Shown one piece after another: positions 32,548 to 41,616 of a stretch of DNA of 64,000 nucleotides. Origin of the DNA: Sphingomonadaceae bacterium (GTDB taxonomy: Bacteria > Pseudomonadota > Alphaproteobacteria > Sphingomonadales > Sphingomonadaceae); NCBI GenBank assembly GCA_947473355.1, contig CANJCQ010000002.1, positions 1 through 64,000 of the forward strand, read 5' to 3'. The notes under the pieces are model-generated. The model ran no database searches and was not told the origin of the DNA. It saw only the letters and a program-made list of their open reading frames with translations. Made by a program: the position numbers and the translations under genes. Position 1 is the stretch's first letter. Each line of letters starts with the position of its first letter.

Positions 32548-34008
32548 TTATCCTCCTGCCGCTTTCCGGCCTGCCTGCCGCCCAAAGAATGTGCAATCGG
32601 CAAGGCTCATGCCAGAGCTGTAGCCATGGCCCCAGGCGGGCAGGCCGCTGGTGCAGCGACCGGCGGCGAATAGCCCCGCAATTGGTCTTCCCGCGCGGTC
32701 GAGCACTTCGCCATCGGTCGAGGTTCTGAGGCCGCCCAAGGTGAAGAAGCTAAAATAACTCGACTGGAAGTTCAGTTCGAGCGCAACGAAAGGTCCCTGT
32801 TCCAAGGGCGTGAGGATCGGCGGGCGCTTGTCGAACAGGGGGTCGCGGCCTTGGCGGGCATGGCGGTTGTAGAATGCCATGGTCGCAGACAGCGTGCCTT
32901 CGGCCATCTCCAGTTCGCGCTCGACTTCCTCCCAGTCATCGCCGGTCCCGGCAATGCTGATGCGGCCGAAGTCGGGCGGCTGCTGGAAGTGGGCGGAATC
33001 GAGCAACAGATAGACTTTGCCGCCTGGCTGATCCACCGCACAGCGGCTGACCCGGCCATGATAGCAATCCTCGTTGATGAAACGCTGGCCTGCCAAGTTG
33101 ACAAAGACCCCGTAGGCGTGGCTTTCGGGCATCGTCCAGGGGCAGGTCGTGAAGAACTGATCCATGTGGATGGCATCGCCGCCTGCCGCAACACCGAGCT
33201 CGATCCCCGAACCATCGTCCTTATCGCCGATTGGATCGTTTATCCTGAAGCTCTCCGGACAATATTTGCGGCGCATCGCCTCATTCATAACGAAGCCCCC
33301 GGTGGCGAGCACGATGCCCTTGGCAGCACGCACGAAGCGATTGGTATTGTCGATCCGCATGATGGCACCGACAATCTGATCTCCATCCTCCACCAGCGCG
33401 ACCGCACGGGCATCGGTGACGACTTCGACTCCCTTGCTTCTGGCGCTGGCCTCCAGAACGTCAACCAACGGACGTCCGCCGCCCCAGCCCATATGCTGGA
33501 TGACATGGCCGCGCGGGGCGGGATTGGCCAGGTCGCAGAACGGCGCGGCGGCTTCACTGCCCGACCAGATCAGGGTTGAATCGTCGGTCGGCTCGATGTG
33601 TTTGCCAGGCAGGTAATTGCCGCGATAGGGCACGCCCTGGGCTTTGAGCCAGGCGAAGTGAGCAAGGGCTTCACGGGCATACAGATCGCACTTGGCCTCG
33701 TCCACGCAAGGCCCGCCGGCAGCCTTGAGATAGGCTGCAAGGTCCTCGGTCGAATCTTTGAAACCAGCGGCAATCTGGACATCCGTGCCGCCGCCGCCGC
33801 CGATGTAGATTTCCCCGCCCGACAGGCCGGACGCACCGCCGCTGCCCGAATTTCGCTCAAACAGCGTGACCTTCGCGCCGGCGTCCGCTGCCTCGATCGC
33901 GGCGCAGGCTCCAGACGCGCCGAAGCCGATTGCCGCGACATCGGTTTCGAAGTCCCAGGTAGGAACCGCGCTTGCAGGATAGGTCTTGTGGAGCGAGACC
34001 TCGGCCAT
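32548..34008 (-). CDS. KstD-like FAD-dependent oxidoreductase (candidate 5beta-delta4-dehydrogenase)
   Basis: Flavoprotein of 486 residues in the KstD/fumarate-reductase family. GFGASG lies at 28-33, then FERNSGSGGASGLSGG, RFVRAAKGIVLATGGF, and a C-terminal GHGYSSGMSLADCTFFGRQA. This C-terminus differs from the YPGAGVTIG signature of the delta1-enzyme at 29808, pointing to another bond position. Its place between the aldolase hsaF and the BaiE-like dehydratase gene suggests introduction of the delta4 double bond into 5beta-steroids (bile acids). The alternative is a 4-ene reductase. It is in the hsa operon with a 3-bp gap. Confidence 0.75.
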   Translation of the reverse strand: MAEVSLHKTYPASAVPTWDFETDVAAIGFGASGACAAIEAADAGAKVTLFERNSGSGGASGLSGGEIYIGGGGGTDVQIAAGFKDSTEDLAAYLKAAGGPCVDEAKCDLYAREALAHFAWLKAQGVPYRGNYLPGKHIEPTDDSTLIWSGSEAAAPFCDLANPAPRGHVIQHMGWGGGRPLVDVLEASARSKGVEVVTDARAVALVEDGDQIVGAIMRIDNTNRFVRAAKGIVLATGGFVMNEAMRRKYCPESFRINDPIGDKDDGSGIELGVAAGGDAIHMDQFFTTCPWTMPESHAYGVFVNLAGQRFINEDCYHGRVSRCAVDQPGGKVYLLLDSAHFQQPPDFGRISIAGTGDDWEEVERELEMAEGTLSATMAFYNRHARQGRDPLFDKRPPILTPLEQGPFVALELNFQSSYFSFFTLGGLRTSTDGEVLDRAGRPIAGLFAAGRCTSGLPAWGHGYSSGMSLADCTFFGRQAGRKAAGG

Positions 34009-34011
34009 GGC

Positions 34012-35064
34012 TCAGGCGCCATTGGCCTTGAGCATGTCGAGCGCCACGTCGACGATCATGTCTTCCTGCCCGCCGACCATCTTGCGGCGACCGAGTTCAA
34101 CCAGGATCGCGCGGGTATCGAGGCCATAGGTTTCGGCGGCCTTTTCGGCGTGGCGCAGGAAGCTCGAATAGACCCCCGCATAGCCCAGGCTCAGCGTTTC
34201 TCGGTCGACCCGGACCGGCCGGTCCTGCAAGGGACGAACCAGGTCTTCCGCCGCGTCCATCAGCAGCATCACATCGCAGCCGTGGTTCCAGCCCTTGCGG
34301 GACGCAGCTGCGGCGAACACTTCGAGCGGCGCATTGCCCGCGCCTGCGCCCATGCCGGTGAGCGAGGCATCGATCCGAACTGCGCCGCATTGCGCGGCGA
34401 CGATCGAATTGGCGACGCCGAGCGAGAGATTGTGGTGTGCATGCATGCCGCGCTGGGTTTCCGGCTTCAGCACGCGGTCATAGGCCTCGAACCGGGCGCG
34501 CACCCCATCCATGTCGAGCGCGCCGCCACTGTCGGTGACATAGACGCAGTGCGCGCCGTAGCTCTCCATCAGCAGGGCCTGACTTGCAAGCAGATCCGGC
34601 TCGATCATGTGGCTCATCATCAGGAAACCGGCGACGTCCATGCCCAGGTCGCGGGCAATGCCGATATGCTGCTTGCTGACGTCGGCCTCGGTGCAATGGG
34701 TGGCAACCCGGACCGAGCGCACTCCAAGGTCATAGGCACGTCGCAATTCGTCGACCGTGCCAACGCCGGGCAAGATCAAAGTAGTGAGCACACATTTGTC
34801 GAGCACTTCGGCCACAGCTTCGAGCCACTCCCAGTCGGTGTGTGCGCCAAAGCCGTAGTTGAAGCTCGCGCCTGACAGTCCGTCGCCATGCGCGACCTCG
34901 ATTGCATCCACTCCGGCAGCCTCGATAGCGGCGGCAATCGCGCGAACTTGGTCGATCCCGTACATGTGGCGGATAGCATGCATGCCATCGCGCAGGGTGA
35001 CATCCTGGATATAGAGCTTGTCGCCGGCTTCGACGTCGAACTTCGCGCTTACTCCGCCAGTCAT
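34012..35064 (-). CDS. hsaF: 4-hydroxy-2-oxovalerate/4-hydroxy-2-oxohexanoate aldolase
   Basis: DmpG/BphI-type aldolase of 350 residues that cleaves 4-hydroxy-2-oxo acids to pyruvate and an aldehyde. [10 protein letters not shown] gives the active-site Arg25-Asp26, and [13 protein letters not shown] is the metal-binding HxH motif. [17 protein letters not shown] sequence and the C-terminal communication domain are present. It overlaps the aldehyde dehydrogenase gene by 4 bp; the two proteins channel the aldehyde between active sites. In steroid degradation the substrate is 4-hydroxy-2-oxohexanoate from the A-ring fragment. Confidence 0.93.
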   Translation of the reverse strand: MTGGVSAKFDVEAGDKLYIQDVTLRDGMHAIRHMYGIDQVRAIAAAIEAAGVDAIEVAHGDGLSGASFNYGFGAHTDWEWLEAVAEVLDKCVLTTLILPGVGTVDELRRAYDLGVRSVRVATHCTEADVSKQHIGIARDLGMDVAGFLMMSHMIEPDLLASQALLMESYGAHCVYVTDSGGALDMDGVRARFEAYDRVLKPETQRGMHAHHNLSLGVANSIVAAQCGAVRIDASLTGMGAGAGNAPLEVFAAAASRKGWNHGCDVMLLMDAAEDLVRPLQDRPVRVDRETLSLGYAGVYSSFLRHAEKAAETYGLDTRAILVELGRRKMVGGQEDMIVDVALDMLKANGA

Positions 35065-36008
35065 TGGCCGATCCCTCCCTGACGCATGCGCCGCGCCGCC
35101 AGCAATTCGCCGGTGGCCTTGGCAGCCGCAGTCATGATGTCGAGATTGCCGGAATAGCTGGGCAGGTAATCGCCAGCGCCTTCGACCTCGAGCATGATCA
35201 TCGACTTGATCCCGGTGAACTCGCCCATGCCGGGGATCTTGAGGCGGTTGTTGTCGCCGAACCGCTCGAACTGCACTTTCTGCTTGAGCCGGTAGCCGGG
35301 CACATATTTCTGCACTTCGGCGACCATTTCGGCGACCGAACGACGGATCGCCTCCTCGCTGCTGCCTTCTGACAGCGTGAACACGGTATCACGCATGATC
35401 ATCGGCGGTTCGGCCGGATTGAGGATGATGATCGCCTTGCCCCGGGTCGCGCCGCCGACCACTTCGATGGCGCGCGCGGTGGTGCGGGTAAACTCGTCGA
35501 TGTTGGCGCGTGTGCCAGGGCCTGCCGAACGCGAAGAGACCGAGGCGACGATTTCAGCATAATGTACGATGTCGGAAACACGCGCGACGGCTGCGACCAT
35601 CGGGATCGTTGCCTGCCCACCGCAAGTCACCATGTTGACGTTGGGCTGATCGAGGTGCGCCTCCATGTTGACCGGTGGCACAGTGAAGGGGCCGATGGCG
35701 GCCGGCGTTAAGTCAACCACCTGGATACAGTCGGCCCGCAGGGCTTCGTCGTGAGCCTTGTGGGCATAGGCACTGGTCGCATCGAAGGCGATGCCGATTT
35801 CCGGATAGCAGGCCAGCCGCTTCAAACCCTCGATCCCTTCGTGGGTGGTGGCGATGCCGCGTTCGCGCGCCATGGCAAGGCCCTCACTGGCGGGGTCGAT
35901 ACCCACAACTGCGACCAGTTCCATGTTCTGGGGATATTTGATCATCTTCATCATCAGATCGGTGCCGATATTGCCCGAGCCGATGATTGCGGCCTTCACC
36001 CGTGTCAT
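35061..36008 (-). CDS. hsaG: Acetaldehyde/propionaldehyde dehydrogenase (acylating)
   Basis: DmpF/BphJ-family enzyme of 315 residues. GSGNIG at 10-15 binds NAD, and Cys129 in [10 protein letters not shown] forms the thioester. It converts propionaldehyde (or acetaldehyde) released by the aldolase into propionyl-CoA (or acetyl-CoA). Downstream overlap with hsaF by 4 bp and upstream gap of 9 bp to hsaE keep the usual hydratase-dehydrogenase-aldolase order of meta-cleavage operons. Confidence 0.93.
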   Translation of the reverse strand: MTRVKAAIIGSGNIGTDLMMKMIKYPQNMELVAVVGIDPASEGLAMARERGIATTHEGIEGLKRLACYPEIGIAFDATSAYAHKAHDEALRADCIQVVDLTPAAIGPFTVPPVNMEAHLDQPNVNMVTCGGQATIPMVAAVARVSDIVHYAEIVASVSSRSAGPGTRANIDEFTRTTARAIEVVGGATRGKAIIILNPAEPPMIMRDTVFTLSEGSSEEAIRRSVAEMVAEVQKYVPGYRLKQKVQFERFGDNNRLKIPGMGEFTGIKSMIMLEVEGAGDYLPSYSGNLDIMTAAAKATGELLAARRMRQGGIGQ

Positions 36009-36017
36009 TTTGTTTCC

Positions 36018-36794
36018 TTAGACAAACCGCGCGGCGCAGCCACCGATGCCGTGCAACTCCATTTCAAACAGATCACCCCTGACAGCATCAGCCAGCGGAA
36101 CCAGCGATCCCGAGAGGATTACATCCCCCGCATCGAGCGTAACGCCAAAGGCGCCCAGCGTGTTGGCCAGCCAGGCCACCGCTTGCGCCGGATTTCCTTG
36201 CACGGCACTGCCATAGCCTTCGGAAAGCGGCACACCGTTCTTGGTGACAGTGACATGGAGCGAGGGCAGGTCGAATTCCCGCGGGTCTGCGCGGGCCTCG
36301 CCCAGGATGAATACGCCGCAGCTGGCATTGTCGGCAACGGTGTCGACAATGGCGATCTTCCAGTCACGGATTCGGGAATCGACGATCTCAAAGCAGGGTG
36401 CGATTGCTTCGGTTGCGGCAACGACGTCTGCCGCTGTCACTCCCGGTCCGGCGAGACTGTCCTTGAGTATGAAAGCGATTTCCGCTTCCGCGCGCGGCGC
36501 AATCAGCGCCTTGGCGTCCATATCGATGTCGCCTTCGACATGCATCCAGTCGGTCAGGAAGCCGAAGTCTGGCTGGTGGACGCCCAGCATGTCCTGCACC
36601 GCCTTGCTGGTCACGCCGATCTTCTTGCCGACCACTTTCTCGCCATCCTTGAGGCGGCGGGCAAGGAAATCGAGACTGATGGCATAGGCATCGTCAATCG
36701 AAAGTGAGGGGTCTTGTTCGATCAACTTTGCGATGGTGCGGCGTTCGCGTAGCGCCCGGTAAAGCGCCTTGCCATGAAGCTCAGCCTTGCTCAT
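36018..36794 (-). CDS. hsaE: 2-hydroxyhexa-2,4-dienoate hydratase
   Basis: DmpE/MhpD-family hydratase of 258 residues that adds water to the dienoate from HsaD action, giving 4-hydroxy-2-oxohexanoate. Typical features are KKIGVTSKAVQDMLGV, DWMHVEGD, and the metal-binding AEAEIAFILK and VDSRIRDW segments. Start overlaps the 3' end of hsaD by 14 bp. Operon context and size (about 260) fit the family. Confidence 0.9.
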   Translation of the reverse strand: MSKAELHGKALYRALRERRTIAKLIEQDPSLSIDDAYAISLDFLARRLKDGEKVVGKKIGVTSKAVQDMLGVHQPDFGFLTDWMHVEGDIDMDAKALIAPRAEAEIAFILKDSLAGPGVTAADVVAATEAIAPCFEIVDSRIRDWKIAIVDTVADNASCGVFILGEARADPREFDLPSLHVTVTKNGVPLSEGYGSAVQGNPAQAVAWLANTLGAFGVTLDAGDVILSGSLVPLADAVRGDLFEMELHGIGGCAARFV

Positions 36795-37605
36795 TGAGGA
36801 AGTCGATCGTGTAGCGGTTGAATTCGCTTGCGCGCTCCACCTGCACCCAGTGGCCGGTGCGGGTGAAGCTCAGGCAGCGGGCATTGGCGCATTGCTCCAG
36901 GAAAAGGCGTGCACCGCGTTCCGGGCAGAATTCGTCGTTCACGCCCCACAGCACCAGGATCGGCTTGTCGAGCTCACCGAGGCGAGGCCCGAGATTTGGC
37001 GTCCGCATCCTGGCCAGCACATCCTTGGGCTGGGTGCGCGCGACCGCAAAGCGTTCAGCCACCAGCGTATCGGGGATCCGGTCCACGAAATCCGGATGAA
37101 CAAGGTTTGAAACCAGCCGCTTCTGTTCCTCGATCGAGAAGTCCGGGCTGCCAAAGCCGGAAACCATCTTGGCGATGCCAGGCATCTTGAAATAGTCGGC
37201 CTGCTCTTCAATGCAGCCGGGCGCCATCAGGACAAGCCGCTCGGTGAATTCGGGATGGTCAAGCGTCATCTGGATGGCAACGCCGCCGCCCAGCGAATTG
37301 CCGATCATGATCGCATGCTCGATGCCATGTGCCCGCAGCGCCTGATAGACGGAGTCGGTGAAAAGCTGCAGCGTGTAATCAATACCTTCCGGCTTGGACG
37401 AAGCGCCATAGCCGATCAGGTCTGGCAGGATCACCCGATAGCCGGCGGCAAGAAATGCGCCAATATTTTGCCTGAAGTTCGACGCACCTGACGCGCCCGG
37501 CCCGCTGCCGTGGAGAAACACCACGACCGGCCCACTGCCTGCTTCCTTGATATGGATCCGGTGTCCGCCCTCGACAGTGTGGGTGACTTCCTTCAGATCG
37601 ACCAT
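36781..37605 (-). CDS. hsaD: Meta-cleavage product C-C hydrolase
   Basis: Alpha/beta-hydrolase of 274 residues, BphD/HsaD type. HGSGPGASG supplies the oxyanion region, Ser104 in GNSLGG is the nucleophile, an Asp lies in LWGVNDEF and His252 in TGHWVQ. It cleaves the 4,9-DSHA ring-fission product into 2-hydroxyhexadienoate and the propionate-bearing C/D-ring unit (HIP, or a hydroxylated variant from bile acids). It lies 27 bp after hsaA and overlaps hsaE. Confidence 0.93.
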   Translation of the reverse strand: MVDLKEVTHTVEGGHRIHIKEAGSGPVVVFLHGSGPGASGASNFRQNIGAFLAAGYRVILPDLIGYGASSKPEGIDYTLQLFTDSVYQALRAHGIEHAIMIGNSLGGGVAIQMTLDHPEFTERLVLMAPGCIEEQADYFKMPGIAKMVSGFGSPDFSIEEQKRLVSNLVHPDFVDRIPDTLVAERFAVARTQPKDVLARMRTPNLGPRLGELDKPILVLWGVNDEFCPERGARLFLEQCANARCLSFTRTGHWVQVERASEFNRYTIDFLNEQG

Positions 37606-37632
37606 CGCGCGTCCCTCACAAAAATTTTGGCC

Positions 37633-38847
37633 TCACAGGAAATTGTTGGCGGGCGCTTCGCCCAGCATCGCCGCGATCAGGTCCGAACTGCGGTTGTTGG
37701 GATCATTCGCGACATGTGCGCGGCCAGCGTGGAGATCAAGCCAGGGCTGGATGATCGGGCTCGTCATGTAGATCGCTCGCCCGCCGAGAAGTTGCATCAT
37801 TTCATCGGCCAGGTCAGCCAGGCGGCGCACCACTGTGGAGGAATTATAAGCAAAGAGCGCCCGCTTTTCCATCGGGATCGTCTCGCCGCGCGTCGCATAA
37901 CCCATCAACTCGTCGAACGTGATGCGCAGCGTGGTTTCCATTTCCAAAATCTGGGCATGAGCCTTGGCGATGGCCGCATGGAGAATGGGATCAGCTTTCG
38001 CGACCTTGCCAGTATTGGTCGACACCCGGCTCTGCATGATCTCGATTGCCGCATTCACTGCCGCTCGCGCGCCGCCAAAGGCCGCAGTGGAGACCGAACG
38101 GACAAATACTTGCGCCCAGGGCAGCGTGAACAGCGGCGCGTCATTTTCGCTTTGCCCGGGATTGGTGCAAAGGAAGCCATCCATGGCGCGGTGGGTGCGA
38201 TAATCGGGAACGAAGACGTCATCGACAATGACGTCGTGGCTGCCGGTACCTTGCAGGCCGAAAACGTGCCAGGCATCCCGGTCGATGGCATAGTCGCTGC
38301 GCGGCAGCAGGAACGTGCGCATTTCGGGCCCCTGGTCTTCTTCCTTTGGCGGCACCATTGCGCCGAGCAATACCCAGTCGCAGTGGACCGAACCGGTCGA
38401 AAAGCCCCAGCGCCCGGAGAGGCGGAAGCCACCCTCGACATGGGTTACCTTGCCGACTGGCTGGTAGGACGACGATGCAAGGGTGGAGGTGTCCTTGCCC
38501 CAGACTTCCTGCTGCGCTTCGTCGTGGAACAACGCCAGCTCATAAGGATGGCAGCCGACCACGCCAAACATCCATCCCGTCGACATGCAGCCTTCCGCCA
38601 GGGCTTTCTGGACATCAAAGAACACGTTCGGGTTCATCTCGTAGCCGCCCCAGCGCCGAGGCTGGAGGATGCGAAAGAAGCCTGCCTCGTGGAATTCGCG
38701 GATCGTTTCAGTCGGCACGTCGCGCTCGGAAACGCAACGTGCGGCGCGCGCCTTGAGCGCGGGGATCATGGCGCGAGCACGGGCCACAAGCTCTTCAGGA
38801 GTTACTCCTGCTGCTGAGGCAGGATGGGATAGCGCTGCGCTGGCCAT
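37633..38847 (-). CDS. hsaA: Flavin-dependent 3-HSA hydroxylase (oxygenase component)
   Basis: Acyl-CoA-dehydrogenase-fold flavin monooxygenase of 404 residues that hydroxylates the phenolic seco-steroid 3-HSA to the catechol 3,4-DHSA. The N-terminal alpha domain contains REFHEAGFFRILQPRRWGG, the middle region GVVGCHPYELALF, and the C-terminal helices SRVSTNTGKVAKADP. AAGGGAGGTTCTTCCTC precedes the ATG. First gene of the minus-strand operon down to 31516. The reductase HsaB, which supplies reduced flavin, is not encoded anywhere in the window. Confidence 0.9.
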   Translation of the reverse strand: MASAALSHPASAAGVTPEELVARARAMIPALKARAARCVSERDVPTETIREFHEAGFFRILQPRRWGGYEMNPNVFFDVQKALAEGCMSTGWMFGVVGCHPYELALFHDEAQQEVWGKDTSTLASSSYQPVGKVTHVEGGFRLSGRWGFSTGSVHCDWVLLGAMVPPKEEDQGPEMRTFLLPRSDYAIDRDAWHVFGLQGTGSHDVIVDDVFVPDYRTHRAMDGFLCTNPGQSENDAPLFTLPWAQVFVRSVSTAAFGGARAAVNAAIEIMQSRVSTNTGKVAKADPILHAAIAKAHAQILEMETTLRITFDELMGYATRGETIPMEKRALFAYNSSTVVRRLADLADEMMQLLGGRAIYMTSPIIQPWLDLHAGRAHVANDPNNRSSDLIAAMLGEAPANNFL

Positions 38848-38916
38848 GAGGAAGAACCTCCCTTTGTCGAATCAAACCGCCGCTTTGGCGAAACTTCGCA
38901 AAAATTTCTGCCATGT

Positions 38917-38929
38917 GTTACGCAAATCG
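38917..38929. promoter_or_regulatory. Candidate operator in hsaA/hsaC divergent region
   Basis: GTTACGCAAATCG contains TTACGCA, the reverse complement of TGCGTAA. The heptamer recurs in the divergent spacers at 56062-56068 and 57946-57952. This 177-bp spacer holds promoters for both large steroid operons. Binding protein unknown; an Lrp-type regulator is one candidate. Confidence 0.4.
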
Positions 38930-39024
38930 TCAATTGAAAAGCATAATGGCTTTCGATATGGACGTTTTCGAATCTGCCGGAGGGAACTTCTTCAATCCGG
39001 ATCGAAGTCAAGGGAGAGTGCAAT

Positions 39025-39792
39025 TTGCCTTCATCAGGCAGTCTGGATTTTACCGGTCGCGTGGCGATTGTAACCGGGGGGACGCGCGGACTGGGGCGCG
39101 TTGTCGCGGCCCGGTTGGCTGAGGCTGGCTGTGCGGTGACTGTATGCGGGCGCCATGCTCCCGAGACCTTGCCGTCAGGGGTCACTTTCAGGGCGGCAGA
39201 TATCCGCGATCCCGATCAGGCAATCGCGCTGGTAGAAGCTGTCGTAGCTGAAAACGGCAGGCTCGATGTTCTTGTCAACAACGCAGGCGGCTCGCCCATG
39301 GCTGATGCCGCCACGGCCAGCCCGCGCCTGTTCGATTCGATCCTCAAGCTCAACCTGCATTCCGCGATGTACATGTCGCAAGCTGCCTTTGCGCCGATGA
39401 AGGCGGCGGGCGGGGGCAGCATAATCAATATTGCCAGCGTCTCGGCTATTCGCCCATCGCCGGGGACTGCAGCCTATGGCGCGGCCAAAGCTGGACTGCT
39501 TAGTCTCACACAGAGCCTGGCGCAGGAATGGGGACCAGACCGCATCCGGGTCAATGCGATCATCGCGGGGCTGATGCAGACAGAGACCGCCGAGCAGACT
39601 TACGGCGACGCAGAGGCGCAAGCCGCTGTAGCGCGTTCGATGCCGCTCAAGCGCATGGGCACTGGCGACGACCTTGCCGGCGCCGTGCTGTGGCTTAGCT
39701 CTCCACTGGCCGAGTGGGTCAGCGGAGCACGTATCAATGTCGATGGGGGCGGTGAAAGGCCGTATTTCCTCGATCTCGTAGGGGAGAAATAG
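39025..39792 (+). CDS. SDR-family oxidoreductase (first gene of the HIP operon)
   Basis: Short-chain dehydrogenase of 255 residues with GGTRGLG at 18-24, NNAGG, a Ser in NIASVS and YGAAK. The start is TTG at 39025, preceded by AAGGGAGAG; no ATG fits. It lies 4 bp before hsaC, opening the long plus-strand operon. It may act on a hydroxyl group of ring C/D or on a hydroxyacyl-CoA of HIP beta-oxidation. A 17beta- or 12-hydroxysteroid dehydrogenase role is also possible. Confidence 0.82.
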   Translation: MPSSGSLDFTGRVAIVTGGTRGLGRVVAARLAEAGCAVTVCGRHAPETLPSGVTFRAADIRDPDQAIALVEAVVAENGRLDVLVNNAGGSPMADAATASPRLFDSILKLNLHSAMYMSQAAFAPMKAAGGGSIINIASVSAIRPSPGTAAYGAAKAGLLSLTQSLAQEWGPDRIRVNAIIAGLMQTETAEQTYGDAEAQAAVARSMPLKRMGTGDDLAGAVLWLSSPLAEWVSGARINVDGGGERPYFLDLVGEK

Positions 39793-39796
39793 ATCC

Positions 39797-40723
39797 ATGG
39801 GCATTAGAGCTCTTGGTTATCTGGTCATTGCAACTGCAAGAATGGCTGAATGGGACCGCTTTCTGACCGAAATGGCTGGCGTTATGCGCAGCGAAGAAGG
39901 TCCCGAAGGTGTGTCGCTCTATCGCATCGACGATCGCCCCTTCCGGTTCTGGATCGAACGGGGAAGAGATGAGCGGCTCCAGGCGGCCGCCTATGAAGTC
40001 AGCGACGATGTCAGCTTCGAATCGCTCCGCGCCCGAATTTCAGCTGCCGGGAGGCCTGTCGAAAACGGCGGTGCTGAAGAAGCCCGGGAGCGCGGCGTTG
40101 CAGCGTTCTTTCGCACCAGCGATCCGGCGGGCAACGGCCTGGAATTCTATCATGGTGATAGCCGGACAAATGTCCCGTTTGTTTCACCGCTGGGTATTGC
40201 TGAATTTGTAACCGGCGAAATGGGTATGGGCCATACCGTGTTTTCGGCCCCGGATTTTGCTGCATCTGTGGCCTTTTACCGCGACGTTGTCGGCTTCCAC
40301 GAAACTGACATGCCGCGATTCTACTTCGGCGGCGGCGGGCCAGACGATCCAGGGATGGGCTTTGCCTTCATGCACGCAGACAATGGCCGCCACCATTCGG
40401 TTGCGCTCGGCGAAGGGCCGGTTCCGCCCTCGGGCTGCGTCCATATCATGCTTGAACTGCCCAGCCTGCTGGATGTGGGCAAGGCGCATGACCGGATGAA
40501 GGCGCTGGGCTATCCCGAAAGCGCCTCTCTGGGGCAACACTGCAATGACGAGACAGTGGGTTTCTATGTCCAGACCCCTGGCGGCTTCGATCTCGAGATC
40601 GGGTGCGACAGCCTGGTGATCGACCCGGCCAGCTGGCAGGTTACCCGTCATGAGGGGATCAGTGTTTGGGGGCATGAATGGGCCTGGCAAAAGGCCATGA
40701 ACGAAGTGCAGGCAGCAGAATGA
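39797..40723 (+). CDS. hsaC: Extradiol dioxygenase, 3,4-DHSA type
   Basis: Type I extradiol dioxygenase of 308 residues with two vicinal-oxygen-chelate domains. The Fe(II) ligands His146 (MGMGHTVFS), His216 (CVHIMLEL) and Glu267 (FDLEIG) are all present, plus His200 and Tyr257 at the acid-base positions known from BphC. It opens the catechol A ring of 3,4-DHSA. It is coupled to ipdA by ATGA. Unlike actinobacteria, hsaC here is in the opposite operon from hsaA and hsaD. Confidence 0.92.
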   Translation: MGIRALGYLVIATARMAEWDRFLTEMAGVMRSEEGPEGVSLYRIDDRPFRFWIERGRDERLQAAAYEVSDDVSFESLRARISAAGRPVENGGAEEARERGVAAFFRTSDPAGNGLEFYHGDSRTNVPFVSPLGIAEFVTGEMGMGHTVFSAPDFAASVAFYRDVVGFHETDMPRFYFGGGGPDDPGMGFAFMHADNGRHHSVALGEGPVPPSGCVHIMLELPSLLDVGKAHDRMKALGYPESASLGQHCNDETVGFYVQTPGGFDLEIGCDSLVIDPASWQVTRHEGISVWGHEWAWQKAMNEVQAAE

Positions 40724-41616
40724 CTTTGGTGGCACCGCAGCTCGACAAGCGCATGAGCGCCGCGGAAATTGTCGCGCAGCTTTCCGACGGGATGACTTTG
40801 GGCATTGCCGGATGGGGCCCGCGGCGCAAGCCGATGGCACTGGTCCGCGAGATCCTGCGTTCGGACCTCAAGGACCTGACCGTCGTTGCCTATGGCGGCG
40901 CTGACGTTGGCATGCTGTGCGCGGCCGGCAAGGTGCGCAAGCTGGTCTTCGCTTTCGTGACGCTGGATGCCATCGCGCTGGAGCCGTGGTTCCGCAAGGC
41001 CCGCGAGGCTGGCGGTCTTGAGGTGCTCGAGTTGGACGAAGGCATGTTCCAGTGGGGCCTCAAGGCAGCGGCCTTCGGCCTGCCGTTCCTGCCGACCCGC
41101 ATTGGCCTCGGCACTGATCTTGCCGAACTTGGCGGGCTCAAAACCGTTCAGTCACCCTATGCGGATGGCGAGACGCTGATCGCCATGCCGGCGCTCAAAC
41201 TCGATGCAGCCCTGATCCACGTCAACCGCTGCGACTGGCGCGGCAATGTCCAGGTGTTTGGTCCGGACGTCTACTATGACGAATGGTTCGCCAGGGCGGC
41301 CGACCGGGCCTATGTCTCCTGCGAGGAACTGGTCGACCGCATGGAGGACCATTACCCCGACAATGCCCAGGCCAATTTGTTCGAACGCTGTTTCGTCACA
41401 GGCGTGGTAGAAATGCCCTGCGGCGCGCATCCCAGTTCCATGCCGCCGCACTATGGCTGGGATATGAAGGCGCTCAAGGCATACACCGATGCCGCCAAGG
41501 ATCCGGGAGATTGGGGCGCAGTCAAGGATCGCTTCGTTGCGGCCTCCGAGGCTGAATATCTAGCCATGCACGGCGGAAGGGAGGCGGTAGCGGCTCTGGC
41601 GCTGCCGATATTCTGA
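40720..41616 (+). CDS. ipdA: COCHEA-CoA hydrolase alpha subunit (CoA-transferase family)
   Basis: Protein of 298 residues in the CoA-transferase family I alpha class. KRMSAAEIVAQLSDGMTLGI is the usual N-terminus, followed by the GIAGWGPRRKP loop. In steroid degraders IpdAB is not a transferase but hydrolyses a C-C bond, opening ring C of the cyclic keto-enal CoA. The ATG overlaps the hsaC stop (ATGA), and its stop overlaps the ipdB start (TGATG). The neighbouring ipdC and echA20 genes confirm the assignment. Confidence 0.88.
   Translation: MTLVAPQLDKRMSAAEIVAQLSDGMTLGIAGWGPRRKPMALVREILRSDLKDLTVVAYGGADVGMLCAAGKVRKLVFAFVTLDAIALEPWFRKAREAGGLEVLELDEGMFQWGLKAAAFGLPFLPTRIGLGTDLAELGGLKTVQSPYADGETLIAMPALKLDAALIHVNRCDWRGNVQVFGPDVYYDEWFARAADRAYVSCEELVDRMEDHYPDNAQANLFERCFVTGVVEMPCGAHPSSMPPHYGWDMKALKAYTDAAKDPGDWGAVKDRFVAASEAEYLAMHGGREAVAALALPIF

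Noticed and set aside
33598..34875. 425-codon plus-strand frame across hsaF and the KstD-like gene
   Set aside because: It crosses two well-supported minus-strand genes and has histidine- and arginine-rich shadow composition.
37510..38817. 435-codon plus-strand frame opposite hsaA
   Set aside because: Shadow frame. hsaA has acyl-CoA dehydrogenase-fold features, a strong ribosome site and hsa operon context.
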